From NCBI RefSeq assembly GCF_000953825.1, contig NZ_BBUL01000097.1, positions 248,001 through 312,000 of the forward strand: a stretch of DNA of 64,000 nt. The letters run 5' to 3'. The translations under genes and the position numbers were made by a program. The notes under the pieces were generated by a model, which saw only the letters and a list, made by a program, of their open reading frames with translations, did not search any database and was not told where the DNA came from. Shown in pieces: positions 1-9,872 of the stretch (its first letter is position 1; every line of letters begins with the position of its first letter). Origin of the DNA: Cellvibrio sp. OA-2007 (GTDB lineage Bacteria; Pseudomonadota; Gammaproteobacteria; Pseudomonadales; Cellvibrionaceae).

Positions 1-908
1 ACATGGCTTGGCAAACCGGCATAAAACACTTTTTCTACTTTAGGGTGACCATTCAACCACTGCGCCAATGCCAATGCATTGCGCGAATGCGCCTCCATCC
101 GTAAACGCAAAGTCTCCAAACCTTTTAAGAATATCCACGCATTAAAAGGGCTAAGGCTTGGGCCAGCGCTGCGAATAAAACCGAGCACTTCATCGACATA
201 TTTTTTTGCACCGGCAACCACACCACCGAGGCAGCGGCCTTGGCCGTCTATGTACTTGGTAGCAGAATGGATAATTAAATCTGCGCCCAGCTCTAGTGGT
301 TTTTGCAGCGCAGGCGTACAGAAACAATTATCGACAGCCAATAACGCGCCGCGTGCATGGGTTAAATCTGCAAGGCGCTGGATATCAATCACATCGCATA
401 AAGGATTCGACGGCGTCTCAACAAAAACCAGTTTGGTATTAGCCGTAAAACCTGCTTCCCACTCGGTGTAATTGGTCGGATTAACAAAAGTGGTAGTCAC
501 ACCAAACTTTTGCAAGTATTTAGTGAACAACACAGTTGTTGTACCAAATACGCTGCGCGAACAAAGAATGTGATCCCCCGATTGCAGTAAGGCAATGCAG
601 GTAGACAAAATGGCCGCCATGCCCGATGAAGTGCCGACGGCAGATTCAGCACCTTCGAGCGCCGCAATACGCTCTTCGAACATGCGCACAGTAGGATTGG
701 TATAACGCGAGTAAACATTGCCGGGTTGATTGCCCGCAAACCGGTCGGCCGCTTCTTGCGCACTGGCAAAGACATAGCTTGAAGTGAGAAACAGCGCTTC
801 ACTGTGCTCACCTTCATGGGAACGCGACTGCCCTGCGCGAATGGCCAGCGTATCCAGAGCAGCGCCGAACAGTGGATCTTCAGCTAAATGTTCGTCGTAA
901 TTTTCCAT
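1..908 (-). CDS. metZ: O-succinylhomoserine sulfhydrylase MetZ (partial, C-terminus outside window)
   Basis: A PLP enzyme of the Cys/Met metabolism family that makes homocysteine from O-succinylhomoserine and sulfide in methionine synthesis. I translated it by hand from the ATG at 908 leftwards; the frame stays open to the window edge, so about 300 N-terminal residues are present and the C-terminus is missing. The PLP lysine is K218 in the SATKYIDGQGR motif, and AVDNCF and SGMAA motifs are also visible. The call of MetZ over cystathionine gamma-synthase rests on gene order: it follows purF by 25 bp on the same strand, as in Pseudomonas, where purF-metZ are neighbours. It is probably the last gene of the folC-dedD-cvpA-purF transcript. 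Confidence 0.93.
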   Translation of the reverse strand, partial: MENYDEHLAEDPLFGAALDTLAIRAGQSRSHEGEHSEALFLTSSYVFASAQEAADRFAGNQPGNVYSRYTNPTVRMFEERIAALEGAESAVGTSSGMAAILSTCIALLQSGDHILCSRSVFGTTTVLFTKYLQKFGVTTTFVNPTNYTEWEAGFTANTKLVFVETPSNPLCDVIDIQRLADLTHARGALLAVDNCFCTPALQKPLELGADLIIHSATKYIDGQGRCLGGVVAGAKKYVDEVLGFIRSAGPSLSPFNAWIFLKGLETLRLRMEAHSRNALALAQWLNGHPKVEKVFYAGLPSH

Positions 909-933
909 AGAAATTCACTCAATAACTTATGCG

Positions 934-2463
934 TTAAACGCTCGCGGCTCCGTTGTGCAAACCTATCGGCAACTCCATTTGTTTAACCGATTTTTTACCT
1001 GATTTTGCACTGTCATTACGCGCTGCCGCGACTTTTTCTAAATATTCTGCTGTTACATCACCGGCACAATATTCTCCGTTAAATACCGCGCAATCAAATT
1101 CTGTTACGTTGCTATTTCCTTCTGCAGAGGCGGCAATTAAATCTTCCAGATCTTGATAGATCAGCCAATCAGCGCCTATATCACTACACACTTCATCGTC
1201 GGTGCGGCCATGTGCAATTAATTCATCGGTTGTCGGCATATCGATACCGTACACATTGGGGTATTTCACCGCGGGCGCCGCTGAGGCGAAATATACTTTC
1301 TTGGCACCAACATCGCGCACCATTTGAATAATTTGCTGGCAAGTAGTACCGCGCACGATGGAGTCATCGACCAGTAGCACCACCTTATCTCTAAACTCCA
1401 ACTCAATCGGATTCAATTTTTGGCGAACAGATTTTTTGCGTTGCTGCTGACCGGGCATAATAAATGTGCGCCCGATGTAGCGATTTTTTACCAAACCTTC
1501 ACGGAATTTTACGCCCAGCTTTTGCGCAAGCGCCTGGCCTGCCACGCGGCTGGTATCCGGAATTGGAATAACAACGTCAATATCGTGATCAGGGCGTTCG
1601 CGCAGAATTTTTTCTGCCAACTTTTCACCCTGACGCAAGCGTGCTTTGTAAACCGAAATGCCGTCCATAATAGAATCGGGGCGCGCGAAATAGACATGCT
1701 CAAAAATACAGGGGGTTAAGCGTGGCGATTTAGCGCATTGGCGACGATGCAGTTCGCCATCTTCGGTAATATAAATTGCTTCACCGGGTGCGACATCGGC
1801 AATCAACTCAAAGCCTAATACGTCGAGCGCAACGCTTTCAGACGCCACCATATATTCGACACCGCCCTCTTCCGAGGGACGCTTGCCATATACTAATGGA
1901 CGAATGCCGTTTGGATCGCGAAATGCAACCAAACCATAATTGGCGATAAGCGCCACTACAGCATAACCGCCGGTTACACGGTTGTGTACACCAGCAACTG
2001 CAGCAAACATATCATCGGCAGTCGGGCTCAGCTTTCCCTGCATCTGCAATTCATGGGCAAATACGTTGAGTAATACTTCTGAGTCCGAATCTGTATTTAC
2101 GTGGCGCAAATCAGTTTTGAAAATATCTTCGCTCAGTTTATCGGCATTGGTTAGATTGCCGTTGTGCGCCAGCGCGATACCATAGGGTGAGTTGACATAA
2201 AACGGTTGTGCCAACGCTGGACCGGAACTACCTGCGGTTGGGTAACGCACATGGCCAATCCCCATGGTACCCAGCAATCGCTGCATATGACGAGTTCTAA
2301 ATACGTCTTGCACCAGACCATTTGCCTTTTGTTGGCTCATGCGGCCATCCTGACAAGTCACCATACCAGCGGCGTCCTGCCCACGGTGCTGCAAGATGGT
2401 CAACGCATCGTAAAGCTGCACATTCACATCGCGTTTACTCACAATACCTACAATACCGCACAT
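934..2463 (-). CDS. purF: Amidophosphoribosyltransferase PurF
   Basis: First committed step of purine synthesis: PRPP plus glutamine gives phosphoribosylamine. The 509-residue length is normal. After Met removal the N-terminal CGIVGIV exposes Cys2, the Ntn-hydrolase nucleophile of the class II glutaminase domain (about residues 1-230). The phosphoribosyltransferase domain follows, with the PRPP loop [14 protein letters not shown] near residues 361-374. The gene starts 28 bp after cvpA and ends 25 bp before metZ, the usual gammaproteobacterial arrangement. In Enterobacteria cvpA-purF is controlled by PurR; I saw no clear operator here, so control is unresolved. Confidence 0.98.
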   Translation of the reverse strand: MCGIVGIVSKRDVNVQLYDALTILQHRGQDAAGMVTCQDGRMSQQKANGLVQDVFRTRHMQRLLGTMGIGHVRYPTAGSSGPALAQPFYVNSPYGIALAHNGNLTNADKLSEDIFKTDLRHVNTDSDSEVLLNVFAHELQMQGKLSPTADDMFAAVAGVHNRVTGGYAVVALIANYGLVAFRDPNGIRPLVYGKRPSEEGGVEYMVASESVALDVLGFELIADVAPGEAIYITEDGELHRRQCAKSPRLTPCIFEHVYFARPDSIMDGISVYKARLRQGEKLAEKILRERPDHDIDVVIPIPDTSRVAGQALAQKLGVKFREGLVKNRYIGRTFIMPGQQQRKKSVRQKLNPIELEFRDKVVLLVDDSIVRGTTCQQIIQMVRDVGAKKVYFASAAPAVKYPNVYGIDMPTTDELIAHGRTDDEVCSDIGADWLIYQDLEDLIAASAEGNSNVTEFDCAVFNGEYCAGDVTAEYLEKVAAARNDSAKSGKKSVKQMELPIGLHNGAASV

Positions 2464-2491
2464 AAGATTGCCTCAATAACAGTTATCAACT

Positions 2492-3025
2492 TTAAACTTT
2501 TTGACCGCTTTCAACACTGCCAAACAGTGCTGTTAGCCATTGGGCGACTTGTTCATAAGCCGCCCTGACCCACTCTTCACACGCGAGAAAGTGGGGGATG
2601 AATTGCGCCTGTGACCACCACTGATCTTCATTCACCGGAATGAAACCGGGTAACAGGATCAGTAGCGCCATCACAATTATAAAGGCGCGCGCTGCACCAA
2701 ACACCATTCCAAGAAGACGATCAGTACCGGATAAGCCGGTGGCACGCACCAATGCGCCAATGAGATAACTCAACATCGCACCTAGCAGTAGCGTAACGAT
2801 AAATAACACCGCATAGGCGGTCATGAGCCGAACAGAAGGTGTTTCAATTTGGTCGATCAGCAGAATTTCAAGCTGGCCACCGAAGACTCTGGCTACCAGC
2901 ACTGCAGCAACCCAGATTATTAGCGAAAGGGCTTCGCGCACAAAACCACGAATCAAACCGATCAAACAGGACAGGGAAAAAATCCCGATTATGGCCCAAT
3001 CAGCCCAATTCATTCGCGCGCCCAC
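2492..3025 (-). CDS. cvpA: CvpA family inner-membrane protein
   Basis: A 177-residue polytopic membrane protein with four hydrophobic segments: near residues 5-25, 28-47, 60-95 (with the conserved Gly-rich stretch) and 105-125. The start MNWADWAIIGI is typical, and the listed ATG gives MGARMNWAD, so the true start may be the second Met (3013). CvpA was named for colicin V production in E. coli. Its biochemical role is not settled, though it has been linked to envelope and bile-salt tolerance. It sits directly upstream of purF as in most gammaproteobacteria, which supports the call as much as the sequence does. Confidence 0.93.
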   Translation of the reverse strand: MGARMNWADWAIIGIFSLSCLIGLIRGFVREALSLIIWVAAVLVARVFGGQLEILLIDQIETPSVRLMTAYAVLFIVTLLLGAMLSYLIGALVRATGLSGTDRLLGMVFGAARAFIIVMALLILLPGFIPVNEDQWWSQAQFIPHFLACEEWVRAAYEQVAQWLTALFGSVESGQKV

Positions 3026-3089
3026 TCCAATATCATTGATGGGAGGTTTACAGAGGCGCGCATTCTAACAGAGGTGCAGGATTATGGCT

Positions 3090-3701
3090 TTAGGGTTTAA
3101 AGGGTAAAACGAGGGAATTCACTTTCAACTGTTTGTCTAATTGCGACTTAATCGCAAGCGCTTGGGCTTTATCTTGCTTGGGTCCGATAAATACGCGGTA
3201 AATAGTCGCATTAGCGGTCGCAACTGAACGCACATAGGCTTTATGCCCCTCAGCCTGTAGTTGATCACGCAACTTATTCGCTGAAGCTTGCACACTGAGA
3301 CTTGCCACCTGAATCACCCATGTGTCAGGCAAACCTTGTTCATTCAACGGCATATCCGGCACCGATGTTTCCGCTTTTGCCGCTGCAGATGAAACTGACT
3401 GCCCGGACGACGAGACAACCGCAGCAGTTACTGCTGGCTCAGCAGGAGGAATTTGCGCAACCGCAACGGCTTCAGCTTCATCCGGGACAAACATTGTTTC
3501 CGGTGCTGGTGCTGGCTCAATGCCATCTGGCCGAGTGGGCTCATTAAAATCCACCGCAGTGATGCTCGGACGCCCCGGGATGTGGGAGCTAGTATCCACT
3601 TGATACTGTTGGCGATCCTTAAAAAAACTGGGCAGAAACAATACAGCAATAGCCGCAAGCACTGCAGCGCCAATCAATCGATGTTTTACGGATTCTCTCA
3701 C
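3090..3701 (-). CDS. dedD: SPOR-domain cell-division protein (DedD-like)
   Basis: A 203-residue bitopic protein. It has a short cytoplasmic start, one membrane segment at about residues 10-26, a long Pro/Ala/Glu-rich periplasmic linker (about 30-120) and a C-terminal SPOR domain (about 125-200) containing WVIQVASL and YRVFIGP. SPOR domains bind denuded glycan strands of septal peptidoglycan, so the protein is expected at the division site. The position between folC and cvpA matches dedD of E. coli. The linker is low in sequence complexity, which is normal for this family and makes the SPOR domain the only firm evidence. Confidence 0.9.
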   Translation of the reverse strand: MRESVKHRLIGAAVLAAIAVLFLPSFFKDRQQYQVDTSSHIPGRPSITAVDFNEPTRPDGIEPAPAPETMFVPDEAEAVAVAQIPPAEPAVTAAVVSSSGQSVSSAAAKAETSVPDMPLNEQGLPDTWVIQVASLSVQASANKLRDQLQAEGHKAYVRSVATANATIYRVFIGPKQDKAQALAIKSQLDKQLKVNSLVLPFKP

Positions 3702-3745
3702 CTAAAACCTCTACGCCAAAACCATGGGATAACAATGCAGTCTAA

Positions 3746-5038
3746 CTAGTATTGCTCCGCGCAGCCTGCGAGCGCTTGCAAACCGGCCGCAACCGTATAA
3801 AAAGATCCAAAAATAAGAATGCGATCGCCTGGTGCCGAGTTGTTGAAGGCCGCTTGCAAGCAATCGGCCACACCACCTGAAAATGCTACCGTCACACCCA
3901 AATCGACCAAATTCTGGCGCAATTGTTCAACACTGGCTGCGCGCGGGATAGGTGACAAATCAGCCACATACCAGGAACTGACCAATCCTTTGAGATTGCC
4001 CAAGCTTTGAGCGCGATCCTTATCTGCCATCATCGCCACTATGCCATGTATTGTTGAGCCGGGTGCCGACACTTGCTCCAAACGCTCAGCCAAATAAGCA
4101 GTCGCTGCTGGATTGTGAGCCACATCGAGAATGACTTGTCGCTCGCGCCACTGCAAGGTTTGAAAGCGCCCTGGAACGCGCAATGCAGCTATACGTGTAA
4201 ATGCATCCAGAGTCAGCAAATCCAAACCAAGAATAGACATTACTTGCAATGCAGCGGCAAGGCTGGGCAACGGTAGCTGAGGAAGAGGCTGAGAGGAAAA
4301 CTGAAGGTGGTTGTTCCACCAATTCCAAGTGGCGTTATCCGTGACAGAATAACCAAAGTCGCGCGAAATCAAGTGTAGTGAAGCAGAGAGATTGCTCGCG
4401 TGATCTAACAGCGATTGAGGCGGAGAAAGATCAGCGCACACCACCGGTCTTTCTGTGCGCATAATGCCTGCTTTTTCATAGCCAATGGCTTCGCGGTTAT
4501 CGCCTAACCAGTCCGTATGATCAAGCGCAATACTGGTGATTACCGCCACATCGGCATCAATAATATTGATTGCATCCAAACGTCCACCCAACCCCACCTC
4601 AAGCACCATTGCAGTCACTTGTTTGCGGCGGAAAATTTCCAGCGCAGCTAAAGTACCGTACTCAAAATAAGTGAGGGAAATAGGCGCGGGATAATCCGCA
4701 GAGGTTTGTTGACACGCATTGAATATAGCTTCAAACGCGGAGCAGATTTCATCATCTGCAACTGCATTGCCATTAACGACAATGCGTTCGTTATAGTGTA
4801 CTAAGTGTGGAGAGGTGTAGACACCAACCGAATAGCCCGCAGCATTTAACAGCGCTGCAGTAGCAGTAACGCAAGAGCCTTTTCCATTGGTACCAGCAAC
4901 AGTAATAATTTTTGCCGCTGGTTTTAATAAATCCATTCGCTGCGCAACACGGGTAATCCGCTCAAGACCGAGATCAATCTCGGTTGGATGATTTTTTTCC
5001 AACCAGTCCAACCAAGCAGGTAGCGAATTAAATTGCAT
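3746..5038 (-). CDS. folC: Bifunctional folylpolyglutamate synthase / dihydrofolate synthase FolC
   Basis: Mur-ligase family enzyme that adds glutamate to dihydropteroate and to folates using ATP. At 430 residues the length is normal. The P-loop is GTNGKGS at residues 49-55. The central ATPase domain contains LEVGLGGRLDAIN and ITSIALDHTDWLGD, and the C-terminal domain carries the DVAHNP motif (near residue 305). The gene is 25 bp downstream of accD and 44 bp upstream of the SPOR gene, all in one direction, the standard accD-folC-dedD order. No truncation or unusual residue seen. Confidence 0.97.
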   Translation of the reverse strand: MQFNSLPAWLDWLEKNHPTEIDLGLERITRVAQRMDLLKPAAKIITVAGTNGKGSCVTATAALLNAAGYSVGVYTSPHLVHYNERIVVNGNAVADDEICSAFEAIFNACQQTSADYPAPISLTYFEYGTLAALEIFRRKQVTAMVLEVGLGGRLDAINIIDADVAVITSIALDHTDWLGDNREAIGYEKAGIMRTERPVVCADLSPPQSLLDHASNLSASLHLISRDFGYSVTDNATWNWWNNHLQFSSQPLPQLPLPSLAAALQVMSILGLDLLTLDAFTRIAALRVPGRFQTLQWRERQVILDVAHNPAATAYLAERLEQVSAPGSTIHGIVAMMADKDRAQSLGNLKGLVSSWYVADLSPIPRAASVEQLRQNLVDLGVTVAFSGGVADCLQAAFNNSAPGDRILIFGSFYTVAAGLQALAGCAEQY

Positions 5039-5063
5039 AGCAGCGACTAATTAAAAGAATCAA

Positions 5064-5924
5064 TTACACAGCTGCTTTGCGGGTAAATTTTGCCAATAGC
5101 GAGGCCAACTTATCGCGCATATCACGGCGATGGATGATCATATCGATCGCACCGTGTTCCAGCAAAAACTCTGCACGCTGAAAACCTTTGGGTAATTTTT
5201 GACGGATAGTTTGTTCAATAATGCTGGGGCCAGCAAAACCAGCGCGGGAGCCAGGTTCACAGATATTCAAATCACCTAACAGTGCGAGACTAGCAGAAAC
5301 ACCACCATACACTGGGTCGGTCATTACTGAAATATAGGGGGTCCCCTGCATTTTCAAGCGCTCAATAACAGCACTGGTTTTAGCCATTTGCATTAATGAA
5401 ATCAATGCTTCCTGCATACGTGCACCGCCAGTAGCAGAGAAACAAACAAAAGGAATATTTTCTTTTAGTGCGATAGTTGCCGCACGAGTAAAACGTTCAC
5501 CCACCACATAACCCATAGAGCCGCCGTGGAATGCAAATTCAAAAGCGACAGCAACAATCGGCATACCTTTTAACTCGCCACGCATAGCTACCAACGCATC
5601 TTTTTCGCCGGTTTCTTTTTGCGCCGCAGTTAAACGGTCTTTGTATTTTTTCACATCTTTAAATTTCAGGCGATCAATTGGCTCAACTTCGGTGGCCAAT
5701 TCCTGACGATTCTGCGGATCCAAAAACATTCCCAAACGTGCACGCGCGCCAACACGCATGTGATGATCGCACTTGGGGCAAACATCGAGCGTTTTTTCCA
5801 TTTCCGGCTTATACAGCACCGCATCACACTTAACACACTTTTCCCACAGACCTTCAGGCACCTTATTGCTGCGCTTGGTATCAGTGCGGGAAATACTTGG
5901 AATAATTTTATCTAACCAACTCAT
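5064..5924 (-). CDS. accD: Acetyl-CoA carboxylase carboxyltransferase subunit beta AccD
   Basis: Beta subunit of the carboxyltransferase that moves the carboxyl group from carboxybiotin to acetyl-CoA, giving malonyl-CoA for fatty acid synthesis; it works as an alpha2-beta2 complex with AccA. The N-terminal zinc ribbon uses C30, C33, C49 and C52 (CVKC and CPKC). The crotonase-like carboxyltransferase fold follows, with [11 protein letters not shown] and [12 protein letters not shown]. At 286 residues it is close to the family norm. The gene lies between trpA (77 bp) and folC (25 bp); trp-accD-folC linkage is common in gamma- and betaproteobacteria. Confidence 0.98.
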   Translation of the reverse strand: MSWLDKIIPSISRTDTKRSNKVPEGLWEKCVKCDAVLYKPEMEKTLDVCPKCDHHMRVGARARLGMFLDPQNRQELATEVEPIDRLKFKDVKKYKDRLTAAQKETGEKDALVAMRGELKGMPIVAVAFEFAFHGGSMGYVVGERFTRAATIALKENIPFVCFSATGGARMQEALISLMQMAKTSAVIERLKMQGTPYISVMTDPVYGGVSASLALLGDLNICEPGSRAGFAGPSIIEQTIRQKLPKGFQRAEFLLEHGAIDMIIHRRDMRDKLASLLAKFTRKAAV

Positions 5925-6001
5925 GGTCGCTTCTCTGTACTCGATGTCAATTTAGTTGATTGGCTTTACCCGGCGCGCGAGTTACCAACGTTTTTTTGCT
6001 A

Positions 6002-6817
6002 TCAAATAGAATCTATTGCTACGCGAATGCTGCCGACAATATCACCTACTGCTGCAGCAATGTCAGTGGCGCTCTTATCAGCCATGCTGCCCATTTTTTC
6101 AACCAGAACACTGCCAACCACGACTCCGTCGGCCAATACAGCAACCGCTTTAGCGGTTTCAGGGTCTTTAATACCAAAGCCTACACAAACGGGCAAATCT
6201 GTTAACTGACCAAATCCGGCTAACTTTTCTTTAACTGCATTTACATCTAAATGGCCTGCACCCGTTACACCCTTCAGTGAAACGTAGTAAAGAAAACCAC
6301 TGGCATAGGCTGCGATCTTTTGTGCGCGCTCGAGCGTGGTAGTGGGTGCAAGCAAGAAGATATTATCTAACCCATTAGCATCAAGCTCACCCTTGAGCAC
6401 CACAACTTCTTCCGGCGGCAAATCTACCGTGAGCAATCCGTCAACACCGGCATCAGCCGCTGCTTTCGCAAATTCAGCATAGCCAAAACGTTCAACAGGG
6501 TTAGCGTAACCCATCAATACCACAGGTGTAGTGTTGTTGGTGGTGCGAAACTGCTTAACCAGTTCAAGCGTGCCACGCAAACTGATGTGATGCTCAAGTG
6601 CACGCTCGTGACCTTTTTGAATCACTGGACCTTCGGCCATAGGGTCGGAGAAAGGCACGCCTAGTTCAATTACATCCACCCCCTGCTCCACCATGGCGTG
6701 CAAGGTTGGCAAGGTTGCTTGTGGATAAGGGTCACCATTAACTACATAGGCAACTAAGATTTTTTTGCCCGCCGTTTTGGCCTGACTCAAGTGCTGGGAA
6801 ATACGACTCATCGACAA
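6002..6817 (-). CDS. trpA: Tryptophan synthase alpha subunit TrpA (catalytic Asp replaced by Glu)
   Basis: Cleaves indole-3-glycerol phosphate to indole and glyceraldehyde-3-phosphate and channels indole to TrpB. It is a 271-residue TIM barrel. The first catalytic acid is present as E51 in ELGVPFSDPM, matching Glu49 of E. coli. The second, Asp60 in E. coli (DPLADGP), is E62 here (DPMAEGP); the codon is GAA on the minus strand near 6634. This is a conservative change but at a catalytic position. Other hallmarks look normal: YYVSLKGVTGA, VGFGI and GVVVGS. The gene follows trpB by 62 bp and precedes accD. Confidence 0.97.
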   Translation of the reverse strand: MSMSRISQHLSQAKTAGKKILVAYVVNGDPYPQATLPTLHAMVEQGVDVIELGVPFSDPMAEGPVIQKGHERALEHHISLRGTLELVKQFRTTNNTTPVVLMGYANPVERFGYAEFAKAAADAGVDGLLTVDLPPEEVVVLKGELDANGLDNIFLLAPTTTLERAQKIAAYASGFLYYVSLKGVTGAGHLDVNAVKEKLAGFGQLTDLPVCVGFGIKDPETAKAVAVLADGVVVGSVLVEKMGSMADKSATDIAAAVGDIVGSIRVAIDSI

Positions 6818-6879
6818 TTCCTGATTTTTTATTCACCGCCTATTGGGCGATATTTCAAATTAGCTGTTGACCCACAAGA

Positions 6880-8106
6880 TTAAACAGTGATGCCGTCTAA
6901 GCCTGCGACAGTCAAAATGTCTTTATCGCCACGACCAGAAAGGTTGGCAATGATGATTTGATCTTTGCTCATAGTCGGCGCTAATTTTTCCACATATGCC
7001 AGCGCATGACTGGATTCCAATGCCGGCATAATGCCTTCCGTCTTGGTGACTTTGCGGAACGCGGCCAAAGCTTCGTCATCGTTAATGGCAACGTAATTAA
7101 CACGACCTATATCTTTTAACCAAGAATGCTCAGGACCTACACCGGGATAATCCAAACCAGCTGAAACCGAGTGAGTCTCGATAATCTGACCGTTCTCATC
7201 TTCCATCAAATAAGTGCGATTGCCGTGCAATACACCGGGGATACCTTTATTCAAAGGCGCAGCATGTTTACCGGTTTCGATCCCCAAACCACCTGCTTCA
7301 ACACCGTACATTTTGACTGATTCATCAGTAAGGAATGGATGAAACAGACCGATTGCATTTGATCCACCACCGACACAAGCGACCAACGCATCGGGCAAAC
7401 GACCGGCCTGCTCCAGACACTGACGGCGTGCTTCACGGCCGATAATCGATTGAAAATCACGCACTAGTTGTGGGTAGGGATGAGGCCCAGCAACGGTACC
7501 AATAATGTAGAAGGTATCATCAACGTTAGTAGCCCAATCACGCATAGCTTCATTCATCGCATCTTTCAACGTGCGCGAACCTGAAGTCACCGGAAATACT
7601 TCTGCTCCCAGTAATTTCATCCGATATACGTTGAGCGCTTGACGCTTAACATCTTCAGCACCCATGTAAACGCGGCACTTTAAGCCTAAACGAGCAGCAA
7701 CAGTCGCCGTAGCAACGCCGTGCTGACCAGCGCCCGTCTCAGCAATAACACGAGATTTGCCGGTAAATTTTGCCAGTAAGGCTTGACCAATAGTGTTGTT
7801 AACCTTGTGCGCACCGGTGTGATTAAGGTCTTCGCGCTTTAAGTAAATCTGTGCGCCACCCAATTCACGAGTCCAACGCTCGGCAAGGTAAAGTGGCGAA
7901 GGACGGCCAACATAGTGCGCCATATCCTTGTCGAATTCTGCTTGAAAGCCAGGATCATCTTTCAATTTGAAATAAATAGACTCAAGTTCATCGAGCGCGT
8001 AAATCAGTGTCTCGGAAACAAAGCGACCGCCGTAAGGGCCAAAGTGACCTTCCGCATTGGGGAAAGCACTGTAATCAATAGCTGAAAACTGCTCAGTGTT
8101 ACTCAC
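6880..8106 (-). CDS. trpB: Tryptophan synthase beta subunit TrpB
   Basis: PLP-dependent beta subunit that condenses indole and serine to tryptophan. The 408-residue length is that of the classic TrpB1 type. The PLP lysine is K101 in [14 protein letters not shown], and the phosphate-binding GGGSNAIG loop is intact, as are ETGAGQHG and the C-terminal LSGRGDKD. The gene lies 38 bp after trpF and 62 bp before trpA. The remaining trp genes (trpE, G, D, C) are not in this window, so the pathway is split, as is usual in pseudomonads and relatives. No leader-peptide attenuator was visible. Confidence 0.98.
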   Translation of the reverse strand: MSNTEQFSAIDYSAFPNAEGHFGPYGGRFVSETLIYALDELESIYFKLKDDPGFQAEFDKDMAHYVGRPSPLYLAERWTRELGGAQIYLKREDLNHTGAHKVNNTIGQALLAKFTGKSRVIAETGAGQHGVATATVAARLGLKCRVYMGAEDVKRQALNVYRMKLLGAEVFPVTSGSRTLKDAMNEAMRDWATNVDDTFYIIGTVAGPHPYPQLVRDFQSIIGREARRQCLEQAGRLPDALVACVGGGSNAIGLFHPFLTDESVKMYGVEAGGLGIETGKHAAPLNKGIPGVLHGNRTYLMEDENGQIIETHSVSAGLDYPGVGPEHSWLKDIGRVNYVAINDDEALAAFRKVTKTEGIMPALESSHALAYVEKLAPTMSKDQIIIANLSGRGDKDILTVAGLDGITV

Positions 8107-8144
8107 CGTTTAATCACCTGTAAGAAGCCGACAATAAACTGCAT

Positions 8145-8786
8145 TTAAGCTGCAGCATGTCGTGCATTATGGATAAAAGAGGTTATTTTGCCGTGATCTT
8201 TTTTACCGGGTGCCGATTCTACACCACCGCTCACATCAACCCCATAGACTTGGGTTGCCTGAATTGCGCTGGCAACATTAGCGGAGGTTAAGCCCCCAGC
8301 CAAGACCAAAGGTGTTGTCGAAAACTGAGGCACTCGCGCCCAATCGAAGGTTTCACCCGTGCCACCGGGTACACCAGCGCGATAAGCATCCAATAAAATA
8401 CCTGATGCGCTGGGGTACTGCGCGATGGCAGCGGCCACATCCAATTCTGGCCGCATCCGAATGGCCTTCATGTAAGGGCGCGCAAAGGATTCGCAATAAG
8501 CCAGATCTTCATCGCCGTGAAACTGTAAAAGCTGCAGCGGCACTTGATTCAATACGGCAGTCACAAATTCTGGATCAGCATTGACGAACAAACCCGTCAC
8601 CACTGTAAACGGCCCTGCAGCCAAAGCTATCGCACGCGCCTGTTCAATACCCACTGCCCGAGGACTGGCAGCGTAAAACACCAACCCCAAGGCCTCAGCG
8701 CCAGCTGCAACCACAGCGTTAGCATCCTCTAAGTTAGTAATACCGCAAATTTTGACACGCGCTCTGGACAAGCTCTGACTCTCCAA
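8145..8786 (-). CDS. trpF: Phosphoribosylanthranilate isomerase TrpF
   Basis: Amadori rearrangement of phosphoribosylanthranilate in tryptophan synthesis. It is a stand-alone 213-residue TIM barrel, not fused to TrpC. The catalytic cysteine lies in VKICGITN (near residue 14) and the catalytic aspartate in LLDAY. The C-terminal phosphate site has LAGGLTSANV and GVDVSGGVE. It starts 106 bp after truA and ends 38 bp before trpB, and so is probably cotranscribed with trpBA. The start at 8786 gives a short lead MESQSLSRARVKICG; a later start is not available without losing the barrel. Confidence 0.97.
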   Translation of the reverse strand: MESQSLSRARVKICGITNLEDANAVVAAGAEALGLVFYAASPRAVGIEQARAIALAAGPFTVVTGLFVNADPEFVTAVLNQVPLQLLQFHGDEDLAYCESFARPYMKAIRMRPELDVAAAIAQYPSASGILLDAYRAGVPGGTGETFDWARVPQFSTTPLVLAGGLTSANVASAIQATQVYGVDVSGGVESAPGKKDHGKITSFIHNARHAAA

Positions 8787-8892
8787 TCGCTATTCGCGAA
8801 CAACCAGAATGAAGGACTTGGCAAAAAATAAGGCGGGGATATTAACAGAATTAACAGCGAAAAGCCGCAAACTGCAAGGCTTCATTTTACGC

Positions 8893-9786
8893 TCAAGGTG
8901 CAAAGCCACCTAAAGGTTCAGTAAAAAACAATGGCCCCGGCAGGCAGGATGACAAACCAAAATGCTCAGGATAGTCAACACCAACGAGATAGAGACCAAA
9001 GGGTTTGGCAGTAACGCCGGCAGCACTGCGATTTCGCGCCGCTAAAACCTCCGCAACCCAGCTCGATCGCTTATCGCCTGCCCCCACAGCCATCAACACT
9101 CCGACAATATTGCGCACCATGTGATGCAGAAAAGCATTGGCCTGCACCTCCAAAATAATTAACTCCCCTCGCCGCGCCAGATGTATGTATTCAATCCGTC
9201 GCACTGGGCTTTTTGCCTGGCACTGAGTTGCGCGAAAAGAAGTGAAGTCATGCTGACCAATCAGATGTGCCGCGGCCTCGCACATCGCTTCAACATTCAG
9301 CGGACGCGACGACCATGTCACTTGGTCATGCAACAAACCTGAGGGGGTTTTCGCATCGCTTATTAAATAACGATAGGTACGATTGAGGGCACTAAAACGC
9401 GCATGAAACTGTGGCACCACCTCTCGCGCCCAACGCACCGTCACAGAATCTGGCAAGTGCGGCCGCACACCGCGCAACCAGGCTTTTTCAGGGCGAACAG
9501 CTAGAGTATCAAAATGGATTACCTGATTAGTGGCGTGCACACCCGCGTCCGTCCTGCCTGCACAAACCAGACTCACAGGCTCATTAGCGACAACAGATAA
9601 GGCCTTTTCCAAGGCCTGCTGCACGGTTTTTACCCCGTTTGGCTGCACCTGAAAACCGTGATAATCAGTTCCTTTATATTCAATCCCCAAAGCAATGCGA
9701 TGCATCCCGTCCGGCCAAATAGTATCGGCTACCACCTCACCATTGCGGGCATAAGGCTTGGAACTGGGAACGTAGTTTTCACTCAT
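8893..9786 (-). CDS. truA: tRNA pseudouridine(38-40) synthase TruA
   Basis: Makes pseudouridine at positions 38-40 of the tRNA anticodon arm. The catalytic aspartate is D80 in CAGRTDAGVHA. HARFSALNRTYRYLI and FLHHMVRNIVGVL are also typical. At 297 residues it has an N-terminal tail of about 28 residues before the usual start (MHRIALGIEYKG); the Met at residue 28 is an alternative start that I cannot exclude. The gene sits between fimV and trpF, the same order as in Pseudomonas aeruginosa. A fimV terminator lies just upstream, so truA probably has its own promoter in the short gap. Confidence 0.96.
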   Translation of the reverse strand: MSENYVPSSKPYARNGEVVADTIWPDGMHRIALGIEYKGTDYHGFQVQPNGVKTVQQALEKALSVVANEPVSLVCAGRTDAGVHATNQVIHFDTLAVRPEKAWLRGVRPHLPDSVTVRWAREVVPQFHARFSALNRTYRYLISDAKTPSGLLHDQVTWSSRPLNVEAMCEAAAHLIGQHDFTSFRATQCQAKSPVRRIEYIHLARRGELIILEVQANAFLHHMVRNIVGVLMAVGAGDKRSSWVAEVLAARNRSAAGVTAKPFGLYLVGVDYPEHFGLSSCLPGPLFFTEPLGGFAP

Positions 9787-9828
9787 TAGAAAGCAGCCAT
9801 CACACTAAAACCAAATTGCACAAAATAA

Positions 9829-9858
9829 AAAAGCCTTGCACCGAAATGCAAGGCTTTT
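9829..9858 (-). terminator. Terminator after fimV
   Basis: Perfect 12-bp arms (9829-9840 and 9847-9858) with a 6-nt loop. The arm ends in a run of T in either direction, so it can work both ways. It lies 15 bp past the fimV stop, just upstream of truA. Confidence 0.85.
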
Positions 9859-9872
9859 GCGATCCACAAAAA

